This document shows, piece by piece, positions 1-5,421 of a stretch of DNA of 9,959 nucleotides. Source of the stretch: Coriobacteriales bacterium (lineage in GTDB: Bacteria; Actinomycetota; Coriobacteriia; Coriobacteriales; UBA8131); assembly GCA_031267175.1 (NCBI GenBank), contig JAIRZP010000103.1:1-9959 (forward strand). The letters run 5' to 3'. Within the stretch, counting starts at the first letter, position 1, and the number at the start of each line of letters is the position of its first letter. Made by a program: the position numbers and the translations under genes. The notes beneath the pieces were generated by a model that had not been told where the DNA came from, searched no databases, and saw only the letters and a list, made by a program, of their open reading frames with translations.

Positions 1-22
1 CGGAACAGAGGGAGAAACGACT

Positions 23-1642
23 ATGACAAGCGAGAGATGCGGGGCGAGCGGACGGTCGACAATACACAGACTGGCGGCAAACAGGCCGGCCGAGAGGTGG
101 CCTGAACTTTCTCAATGCAGACATACCGGAAACACGGGGGCTTATAGCTTTACAGGAGAGCGATACGCTTCGTGTTCAGGTTTTACCTTGGTGGAGCTTA
201 TCATCGGGGTCATGCTGGCGGCGCTGGTCATCGGTGCGGCAGGTACGTTTCTCGTGTTGGGCACCGGTCTGCTCAATCAGACAATCGAGAGCTCTCAGCA
301 GCAGGTAGACACGACCCGTGTGGCCGAGAGTATCGCAGAGGAGCTCCGGCTCGCTTCAAGCGTGCGGCTCGTTGAAAATGAGCCGCTTCCCGACTTTGCC
401 ACGCTTGCGGAGGGTGAACGTCTGCTCTACATTGGCGACGCAGACGGAGAACTGGCCAACACCGGCTATTACTTCCTGTACTACCCAGACGAGGACAGCG
501 AGCCGTGGAACTACTATGGCACAAACTTCTACGGCAGCTATACGGTTTCGCTTGACTACAAGGCTCGCGTTGGACAAGACGACGACAAGTCCTTCACGGT
601 TAAGGTAAGCGTATACAACGCCGAGGGTACCCTTACGAATACCTCACAGGCCTCCTCGTTTCGTCTCGTCAATACCGCCGCGGCATACGAGCCCCTCCAA
701 AGTGCGGAGGCAGTGAGCACGAACACTCCCTTCTACCTCATCTTTACCTACTATCATGATGAGGGGCCCGATCCAGAGCCCGCCACAGCTAACGGCGACG
801 ATTCCACAGACAGGGACAAGGAGTGGGAGGTTCCCAAGACAGGTTACTACAAGCTGGAGTGCTGGGGTGCCAACGGGGGACAGATCCCCACACCCTATAT
901 CAGTAGCCTCTCACAGAACGGCTTTGGCGGCTATGCTTCGGGAACGGTCTACTTCACCAAAGGGACCATCGTCTACCTCACCGCCGGAGGGGCGGGGAAG
1001 TTTCTTGACTCTACCTCGAGTGCACAGAAATGGCCAGACCCTACGAGTTCGCTCTACGCTGTACACGGCGGTTTTAACGGTGGTGGCGATGCTGCAATGG
1101 ATCCTTCTAGCGCCACTACTTATCGTACGGGTGGCGGAGGTGCCAGTGATGTACGTGTCCTGAACGACGATCTCTCTTATCGCATCCTTGTTGCCGGCGG
1201 CGGCGGCGGCAACTCGTCACACGTCACGACAAGTTACGGTGGCAATGGAGGCGGACTGACCGGCGCAAACGGCGGCCAGGATATCGATAATGCTTTTGGA
1301 GGTGGTGGCACCCAGAGCGCAGGCGGATGGACTTATTTTAAGCCTGAAGAGTATCCACCGGGCTTTGGTGTTGGTGGCTCTTTCCATAGCATCTCTGTCG
1401 GCGGCGGCGGCGGCGGCTGGTACGGAGGCGGCGGCGGCAAGGGTGCCGGCGGTGGCTCAGGCTACGTGCTCACAGAAGACTCTACAAAGCCCACTGGCTA
1501 CTTTGGCGGAACCAACAGCTGGTCCAGCTACTGCCTCACCGACGGCGTCAATGTACAGAAAACAGAGGCCGGCTACGTAACAAAGCCCCCGGAAGCGTCC
1601 GGCAATGGTGGGTATGTGCGTATCACGTTTGTTTCGCCGTAG
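23..1642 (+). CDS. Prepilin-type N-terminal domain joined to a glycine-rich (ALK/LTK-type) C-terminal domain
   Basis: A 539-residue protein, likely surface-exposed or pilus-associated. The prepilin peptidase site is G53|F54-TLVE, with the conserved Glu at +5, followed by a hydrophobic helix to about residue 82 (LIIGVMLAALVIGAAG...). This is the type IV prepilin/pseudopilin signature. Residues 83-240 resemble the polar helix and globular part of a minor pilin. An acidic linker (about 248-266) leads to residues 268-537, which are very glycine-rich: the domain opens with WEVPKTGYYKLECWGANGG, contains GGGASDVRV, RILVAGGGGG and GGGGGGWYGGGGG, and ends with GNGGYVRITF. That order matches the bacterial 'glycine rich protein' domain related to ALK/LTK. 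The start is supported by GGAG at 11-14, 8 bases upstream; no in-frame start lies nearer the cleavage site, so the leader is 53 residues, which is long. Upstream partners are outside the window. The domain calls are motif recognition; the role (adhesin-like pilin) is inference. Confidence 0.85.
   Translation: MTSERCGASGRSTIHRLAANRPAERWPELSQCRHTGNTGAYSFTGERYASCSGFTLVELIIGVMLAALVIGAAGTFLVLGTGLLNQTIESSQQQVDTTRVAESIAEELRLASSVRLVENEPLPDFATLAEGERLLYIGDADGELANTGYYFLYYPDEDSEPWNYYGTNFYGSYTVSLDYKARVGQDDDKSFTVKVSVYNAEGTLTNTSQASSFRLVNTAAAYEPLQSAEAVSTNTPFYLIFTYYHDEGPDPEPATANGDDSTDRDKEWEVPKTGYYKLECWGANGGQIPTPYISSLSQNGFGGYASGTVYFTKGTIVYLTAGGAGKFLDSTSSAQKWPDPTSSLYAVHGGFNGGGDAAMDPSSATTYRTGGGGASDVRVLNDDLSYRILVAGGGGGNSSHVTTSYGGNGGGLTGANGGQDIDNAFGGGGTQSAGGWTYFKPEEYPPGFGVGGSFHSISVGGGGGGWYGGGGGKGAGGGSGYVLTEDSTKPTGYFGGTNSWSSYCLTDGVNVQKTEAGYVTKPPEASGNGGYVRITFVSP
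1196..1210 (+). repeat. (GGC)5 codon run in the glycine-rich domain
   Basis: Five perfect GGC triplets encode G392-G396. Length changes by slippage would stay in frame and only alter the number of glycines. Confidence 0.8.
1400..1438 (+). repeat. (GGC)6 and GGA(GGC)4 codon runs in the glycine-rich domain
   Basis: Six perfect GGC triplets (1400-1417, G460-G465) are followed by TGG TAC and then GGA plus four GGC triplets (1424-1438, G468-G472). As with the run at 1196-1210, repeat-number changes would be in-frame. Confidence 0.8.
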
Positions 1643-1941
1643 AGCGTAGAGGTAAGAAGGCACCGTAAGAAAGCATCTGCATATGCACCATCTTCAATTT
1701 CGCACCGTATCGTTAAAACGTGCCGCAGCTATCCTTCAACACACTCCTCGCTTGCGGACAATGCCTTTCTGTGGCATCCTGTTAGTTGTAAGACAGCGTT
1801 GGAAGGCTTGGCCTGAGAGGCCGCAAACTCCGGAGAGCTGAGGCAGCAAAGCATGAGAGGCTTGATGCCGTTACAGCCGTAAGAGACCTGAAGCCGCTGA
1901 AACCGTAGAAGGCCACTGGCCGCTGAAAGGGAATGATTGTC
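1643..1941 (+). other. Non-coding gap / possible structured leader of the DUF308 gene
   Basis: About 300 bases without a credible gene. An 81-codon minus-strand ORF overlaps it but has no family resemblance and runs into the start of the next gene. The second half holds small palindromes: GGCCT-gag-AGGCC (1810-1822), CTCCGGAG (1828-1835) and GGCCA-c-TGGCC (1911-1921). It also holds the 10-base direct repeat GCCGCTGAAA (1893-1902 and 1919-1928). The last part, 1926-1932, supplies the ribosome binding site (AAAGGGA) for the next gene. No promoter with both boxes and no terminator were recognised. TPP- and cobalamin-riboswitch-like words occur but do not assemble into either consensus. Confidence 0.4.
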
Positions 1942-2499
1942 ATGACAGAAACAGCACAAAAGTACAGGTATCATGTTACGGGTAGCAGGGTGATGACCAT
2001 TATCGCTGGTGTTTTGTTGGCGCTTTTGGGAGTACTCTTTTTTATCTTTCCTCTCAACACCATGCTTTTTACAGACATATTCATCATCATTGGTCTGTTG
2101 GTGTATGGTGTGTACCTCATCATCAGCTTTGTTGGCACACCTTCGGGCTATCGCGACGGCTGGCAGTTGGCAATGGGCATCGTCCTGGTTGTCTGTGCCA
2201 TTATGATTCTCGCATCCAATGCGGCAAACATTATCGTATCCTTTGCGGTCATGCTCGGCATAGTGGCCATGATGGTTGGCATCAATCAGATTATCGGCTC
2301 TGCGTACCTTAAGGGAACACCCGGTGCGGGATTCATTCTTTTTTCAGGCATCATCAACGTGCTCCTGGCCCTCTTCTTAATCGTGGCACCCTTTGGAGCC
2401 ACGGCAGCCATTGGCATCATCGAGGGCGTGTATCTCTGCTTTGCCGGTGTAGCCCTGATAATTGAAGGCTTTGCCAAGCGCCAGCTACCTTCCATCTAA
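1942..2499 (+). CDS. DUF308 / HdeD-family six-helix membrane protein
   Basis: A 185-residue integral membrane protein with a short polar N-terminus and six hydrophobic segments at about 17-37, 44-64, 74-92, 97-118, 129-150 and 153-177. The pattern of three two-helix repeats, with Gly-rich helices and short polar loops (GTPSGYRDG, YLKGTPG), is typical of the HdeD/DUF308 family, whose only well-studied member is an E. coli acid-resistance membrane protein; a biochemical role is not established for the family. An ATG at 1933 would add three residues but directly abuts the AAAGGGA motif, whereas the ATG at 1942 is 9 bases from it, so I chose 1942. The gene looks visibly richer in A and T than its neighbours, though part of that follows from its many Ile, Phe and Met codons. 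It appears to be a single-gene unit; nothing in the context indicates its job. Confidence 0.85.
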   Translation: MTETAQKYRYHVTGSRVMTIIAGVLLALLGVLFFIFPLNTMLFTDIFIIIGLLVYGVYLIISFVGTPSGYRDGWQLAMGIVLVVCAIMILASNAANIIVSFAVMLGIVAMMVGINQIIGSAYLKGTPGAGFILFSGIINVLLALFLIVAPFGATAAIGIIEGVYLCFAGVALIIEGFAKRQLPSI

Positions 2500-2510
2500 A
2501 AATACCTAAG

Positions 2511-2551
2511 GACTGGATTGCCGCGTCGCGCCAGGCGCTCCTCGCAATGAC
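2511..2551. repeat. Palindromic dispersed-type intergenic repeat
   Basis: Eleven bases after the DUF308 stop there is an imperfect palindrome: ATTGC (2517-2521) pairs with GCAAT (2544-2548), and GCGCC (2528-2532) pairs with GGCGC (2534-2538) around a single A, with unpaired bases between the two stems. The layout (ctggATTGC ... tcgcAATgac) resembles the short palindromic repeats that many bacterial genomes carry in intergenic positions. The structure is seen directly; that it is repeated elsewhere in this genome is inference. It is not followed by a T-run on the + strand, so it is not a classical terminator. Confidence 0.5.
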
Positions 2552-2635
2552 AAAAAAGGGGAGTTTCATGGCAATGAAAGTGCGGATGGGTTTCGAGGCA
2601 TCAGAAGCACCCGAATACTGGTCTGCGAGGGAAGG

Positions 2636-2660
2636 GCGAGAACAAGGAGCGAGAACAAGG
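2636..2660. repeat. Short tandem repeat (2 x 12 bases, period 13)
   Basis: GCGAGAACAAGG occurs at 2636-2647 and again at 2649-2660, just upstream of the dinB promoter. The function is unknown; it may only be a small duplication. Confidence 0.6.
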
Positions 2661-2672
2661 GTCGCATCCAGC

Positions 2673-2702
2673 TTGACTGAGAACATTTGTTCCTGGTATG
2701 AT
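2673..2702 (+). promoter_or_regulatory. Promoter of dinB (TTGACT-N18-TATGAT, extended -10)
   Basis: A -35 box TTGACT (2673-2678) and a -10 box TATGAT (2697-2702) are separated by 18 bases, with TGG immediately before the -10 (extended -10, TG at 2694-2695). Transcription should begin near 2709, giving a very short leader before the ribosome binding site GAGGTGA (2710-2716) and the ATG at 2724. This is the best sigma-A-type promoter in the window. Confidence 0.75.
2681..2692. promoter_or_regulatory. LexA (SOS) operator
   Basis: GAACATTTGTTC is a perfect GAAC-N4-GTTC palindrome, the core of the Gram-positive/actinobacterial LexA box (consensus CGAAC-N4-GTTCG; here the flanking bases are A and C). 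It sits wholly inside the spacer between the -35 and -10 boxes, so bound LexA would block RNA polymerase. Its position in front of a Y-family polymerase, a classic SOS gene, makes the call strong. Confidence 0.85.
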
Positions 2703-2723
2703 GCAATCTGAGGTGAACGCCCT

Positions 2724-3974
2724 ATGAGAAGCATCATGCATATCGACGCCAACAGTGCCTATCTGTCATGGACGGCACTGGATATGCTGGAGCGCGGGCA
2801 TCCCCATGATTATCGTGAGATGCCAGCGGTGGTGGCGGGCGACCCGGAGAGCCGTCACGGCATTATCCTCGCCAAGTCTCTCTCGGCAAAGAGCTACGGC
2901 ATCTCTACGGCAATGACCCTCTACGAGGCCAAAAAGCGCTGTCCGGAGCTCGTTGTTCTCAAGCCGGATTATGAGCTGTATATACGGCAGAGCCGGGCCA
3001 TGTATGATGTTCTCTATGACTTCAGCCCCGCGATAGAGCGCTATTCCATCGACGAATGCTATATGGACTACACCGCCTCGCGCGGACTCTTTGGCGACCC
3101 GGTAGCGACGGCGCATACCATCAAGGATCGCATCCAGAAGGAGCTGGGATTTACGGTGAACATAGGGGTGTCGGTCAATAAACTCCTGGCAAAGATGGGC
3201 TCGGAGCTCGAAAAGCCCAACAAGGTTCATACGCTCTATCCCTCAGAGATGGCGGAAAAGATGTGGCCGCTTGATGTGCAGGAACTGTTTTACTGCGGGA
3301 GGGCAACGGCGAGCAAGCTGAGGCGTATCGGCATACACACCATCGGCGACATTGCCCAGTCCGACATTGCCACGCTTGAAGCGGTGCTCAAACCCTCGCA
3401 CGGGAGACTCATCCATAACTATGCCAACGGTATCGATACGAGCCCGGTGGTGCCGCAGAACGCGGAGGTTCAAAAAGGCGTAGGCAATTCAACGACCCTG
3501 GCGCGCGATGTCACCAGCAGGCGGGAGGCCCATGAGGTGCTGCTGGCTATCGCGGATCGTGTGAGGACGCGGCTGCGCAAGCTCAACCGCTCGGCGAGGC
3601 TGATTGGGCTCGTGGTGCGTTCAAGCGACCTGGCCTGGTACCAGCATCAGAGCATGCTTGATACTCCCATTTCCACCACGACCCAGATCTACGAGGAGGC
3701 CAAAAGGCTCTTTGATATCATGTGGAAGGGTGAGCCGGTGCGTCAGCTCGGTATCAGGCTTTCGGAGCTGTGCGGAGACGCCAATCAGCAGCTCACACTT
3801 TTTAGCGACAAAGCAGCCGAAAAGCAACGTGCCCTCGACAGCACCGTGGACAGCATCCGCAGCATGTACGGCGACGAGGCCATCATGCGTGGCGCCCTCA
3901 CCAATGTCGAGCTCCCCTCAACCCTCGCCGATACCAACGACGATGGCGGCTATCTCATGCTGGGAGCTGGCTGA
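2724..3974 (+). CDS. dinB: Y-family (DinB-like) translesion DNA polymerase
   Basis: A 416-residue Y-family DNA polymerase that inserts nucleotides opposite damaged bases at stalled forks. The palm begins MHIDANSAYLSW, with metal ligand D8 and the likely steric-gate Tyr at Y13. The catalytic pair is D110-E111 in YSIDECYMD. The conserved NIGVSVNKLLAKMGSELEKP (146-165) and the helix-hairpin-helix-like FYCGRATASKLRRIGIHTIGDI (189-210) follow. The little-finger domain covers about 250-348. QLTLF (356-360) fits the beta-clamp binding motif; it is followed by about 56 more residues instead of lying at the C-terminus. The 'HID-xN-xAxLSW' version is, from memory, the one common in clostridia and Coriobacteriia, annotated as DNA polymerase IV. 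The start is fixed by GAGGTGA 7 bases upstream. A LexA box in the promoter points to SOS control. It is a single gene, with no imuA/imuB-like partner in view. Confidence 0.93.
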   Translation: MRSIMHIDANSAYLSWTALDMLERGHPHDYREMPAVVAGDPESRHGIILAKSLSAKSYGISTAMTLYEAKKRCPELVVLKPDYELYIRQSRAMYDVLYDFSPAIERYSIDECYMDYTASRGLFGDPVATAHTIKDRIQKELGFTVNIGVSVNKLLAKMGSELEKPNKVHTLYPSEMAEKMWPLDVQELFYCGRATASKLRRIGIHTIGDIAQSDIATLEAVLKPSHGRLIHNYANGIDTSPVVPQNAEVQKGVGNSTTLARDVTSRREAHEVLLAIADRVRTRLRKLNRSARLIGLVVRSSDLAWYQHQSMLDTPISTTTQIYEEAKRLFDIMWKGEPVRQLGIRLSELCGDANQQLTLFSDKAAEKQRALDSTVDSIRSMYGDEAIMRGALTNVELPSTLADTNDDGGYLMLGAG

Positions 3975-3989
3975 GCTCCTGGTTGGACG

Positions 3990-4045
3990 ATGGGGACGGG
4001 GCAACTGTCCCACTGGGGTTCGTGGGACAGTTGCCCCGTCCCCAT
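3990..4045. repeat. 24-base perfect inverted repeat (long GC-rich hairpin)
   Basis: The left arm 3990-4013 and right arm 4022-4045 are exact reverse complements over 24 bases, with an 8-base loop (TGGGGTTC). Each arm contains the GGGACAGTTGCCCC / GGGGCAACTGTCCC core. It lies 16 bases after the dinB stop codon. There is no T-run after it, so it is not a textbook intrinsic terminator, though a hairpin this stable would stop exonucleases and could slow transcription. Similar 'GGGACAG...CTGTCCC' palindromes occur as dispersed REP/MITE-like elements in several Gram-positive genomes; that this is one of them is inference. Confidence 0.85.
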
Positions 4046-4093
4046 ACTTCCATCCCTCCGTTTGCAACAAATCAGCCGCTCTTAATCGTTACA

Positions 4094-4102
4094 TGATAAA
4101 AT
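4094..4102 (+). promoter_or_regulatory. Possible extended -10 promoter for the flippase-like gene
   Basis: TGATAAAAT (TG-A-TAAAAT) fits an extended -10 element. No -35 box is recognisable 16-18 bases upstream. Initiation would fall near 4109, giving a leader of about 128 bases that includes the GCGTTT repeat cluster. Confidence 0.4.
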
Positions 4103-4104
4103 GT

Positions 4105-4184
4105 GCGTTTGCGTTTGGCGCTCAGCGTTTGGCAGCATATCCGTGGTGATTAGCGTTGCGCTCAGCGTTTGGCACCCGGCGTTT
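4105..4184. repeat. GCGTTT repeat cluster with a 17-base direct repeat
   Basis: The hexamer GCGTTT occurs at 4105, 4111, 4125, 4165 and 4179, with a one-base variant (GCGTTG) at 4153. Within the cluster GCGCTCAGCGTTTGGCA is present twice exactly (4118-4134 and 4158-4174), 40 bases apart. It lies in the spacer, most likely in the 5' leader of the downstream membrane-protein gene. It is not a CRISPR array: units are short and irregular. Confidence 0.7.
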
Positions 4185-4236
4185 GCGTAAGGCAGCAAGG
4201 CATTCCGGCTCGGCATTCTGAGGAGTTCCGCACAAC

Positions 4237-5355
4237 ATGCAAGGCGGTAACCTGCGAAAACTCATCATCGGCGTTGTCATCGTCATCGCTTTGGCTGTGG
4301 TGCTGCTGCGTGGCGATCAGTTCTTTGAACTCGTCGAGACCATGCAGGGCGGCACGATACTACCGCTGGTGCTGGCCATTGTGAGCCAGCTGGGCAAATA
4401 CGTCTGCCAGAGCTTTGCCTACGCGGCAGCCTTCAGAACCGTGGGAGAAAACCGCAGGGCGCGGGACACGCTCCCCCTGGTGTTTGGCTCCTTTTTCATG
4501 AACACGATTGCTCCCTCGTTCAACATGGCGGGAGCGGGACTGGTCATTGACGATTCGCGCAAGCGGGGTATCCCTGCCGGCCGGGCTACCAGTGCCGCGC
4601 TGCTGATGCAGATGAGCATCGAGTCGGGGTTCCTCGTTATCATGATCGGCGGCTTCATCGTGTTGCAGCTGACTGGCCATCTCGACCCGCTCTGGCTCCT
4701 CATGCTGCTCTTTGTGGTCTTTTTGGTGGGAGGCATGGCCGGCATTATGATTGTGGGCCGCAAGAACCCCGATTTGGTGGTCTCGATTCTGCATCCGGTT
4801 GAACGCTTTGTCAACAAGCTCTCCCGGCGATTCCGAAAGGGCAAGGAGATAAAGCCCTGGGCAGAAACGCTGGTTGAGAGTTTTTCTGAGGCCGCGGGCA
4901 CGATTGCGGGCAATCCGCGCCGCGCCGCGCCGGTCTTTCTCTTTTCTATTGGTGCCTCACTCTGCGAGCTAGCCTGTTTTTGCCTGGCGGGCCTGGCCTT
5001 TGGCCTTACTGCCCCCAGCGCCCTTATCGGCGGTTATGTGGTGGCCACCCTGTTTGCGATGGTAGCCATTACGCCCCAGGGCGTGGGTGTGGTGGAAGTG
5101 GCCACGGTCGCACTGCTTGCGGCCTATGGCGTACCGGCCTCCGTTGGCACGGCGGTCGCACTGGTCTATCGCGGACTGGTATTCTGGATGCCCTTTGCCA
5201 TTGGCGCCATCCTCATCCACCGCACCAGGAGCTTTGCCGGCGACTCCAAAAACAAGCGCCTCAAAGAGCCTCCCCAGGCACGGCCCGACCATCGTCTGGA
5301 GCCGGGCAATCCTCACGATCTCCTGCCGGAACACACAGACAACCCTCAGGATTAA
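4237..5355 (+). CDS. Lysylphosphatidylglycerol synthase TM / UPF0104 family flippase-like membrane protein
   Basis: A 372-residue polytopic membrane protein. Hydrophobic segments are seen at about 9-25, 40-57, 80-97, 119-143, 151-173, 230-256, 262-283, 286-301 and 303-327. The late block AITPQGVGVVEVATVALLAAYGVP (277-300), then TAVALVYRGLVFWMPFAIGAI, is the recognisable signature of the LPG_synthase_TM/UPF0104 family (relatives: the membrane part of MprF, AglD, YbhN). The first hydrophobic stretch is preceded by a basic N-terminus. A hydrophilic, Pro-rich tail (about 333-372) should be cytoplasmic. There is no aminoacyl-transferase domain, so this is not a full MprF; a lipid-linked substrate transport role is plausible but unproven. 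The start is chosen from GAGGAG (4220-4225), 11 bases upstream, a slightly long spacing. It ends 66 bases before glmS, which has its own promoter candidate. Confidence 0.82.
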   Translation: MQGGNLRKLIIGVVIVIALAVVLLRGDQFFELVETMQGGTILPLVLAIVSQLGKYVCQSFAYAAAFRTVGENRRARDTLPLVFGSFFMNTIAPSFNMAGAGLVIDDSRKRGIPAGRATSAALLMQMSIESGFLVIMIGGFIVLQLTGHLDPLWLLMLLFVVFLVGGMAGIMIVGRKNPDLVVSILHPVERFVNKLSRRFRKGKEIKPWAETLVESFSEAAGTIAGNPRRAAPVFLFSIGASLCELACFCLAGLAFGLTAPSALIGGYVVATLFAMVAITPQGVGVVEVATVALLAAYGVPASVGTAVALVYRGLVFWMPFAIGAILIHRTRSFAGDSKNKRLKEPPQARPDHRLEPGNPHDLLPEHTDNPQD

Positions 5356-5373
5356 TGCGCCGCACAGCACATC

Positions 5374-5382
5374 TGATAGAAT
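5374..5382 (+). promoter_or_regulatory. Possible extended -10 promoter for the glmS-acpS-alr operon
   Basis: TGATAGAAT (TG-A-TAGAAT) matches an extended -10 element 40 bases before the glmS ATG; initiation would be near 5389. No good -35 is present. It begins 18 bases after the stop of the preceding gene. No room is left for a glmS-type ribozyme, so the glmS ribozyme of many Firmicutes is absent here. Confidence 0.45.
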
Positions 5383-5421
5383 GTTATCCCGTAATCAGCA
5401 CGTAACAGTAAGTGAGAGACC

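Noticed and set aside
1810..1890. TPP-riboswitch-like words (CCTGAGAGG, then ACCTGA)
   Set aside because: The second half of the consensus (the long run after ACCTGA ending in a GCG-AGGGA block) is missing and the pairing elements do not assemble.
1870..1920. Cobalamin-riboswitch-like words (GAGACCTG and GCCACTG)
   Set aside because: They occur in the reverse order to the real riboswitch, too close together, and without the rest of the core.
1729..1974. 81-codon minus-strand ORF in the gap before the DUF308 gene
   Set aside because: No ribosome binding site or family resemblance, Cys/Leu/Ser-rich shadow composition, and it overlaps the start of a real gene.
3990..4045. Intrinsic terminator for dinB
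   Set aside because: The stem is 24 bp and no T-run follows on either strand, so I list it as an inverted repeat only.
3604..4149. 181-codon + strand ORF overlapping the end of dinB
   Set aside because: It is the other-frame shadow of dinB continued through the inverted repeat, with no ribosome binding site; its composition is Ser/Pro/Arg-rich frame noise.
4105..4184. CRISPR array
   Set aside because: Repeat units of 6-17 bases at irregular spacing, no 25-40 base repeats with unique spacers, no cas genes.
4237..5355. Full-length MprF (lysyl-phosphatidylglycerol synthase)
   Set aside because: Only the membrane part is present; the cytosolic aminoacyl-transferase domain is absent at 372 residues.
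5356..5421. glmS ribozyme/riboswitch upstream of glmS
   Set aside because: Only 66 bases separate the genes, too short for the ribozyme, and its conserved core is not present.
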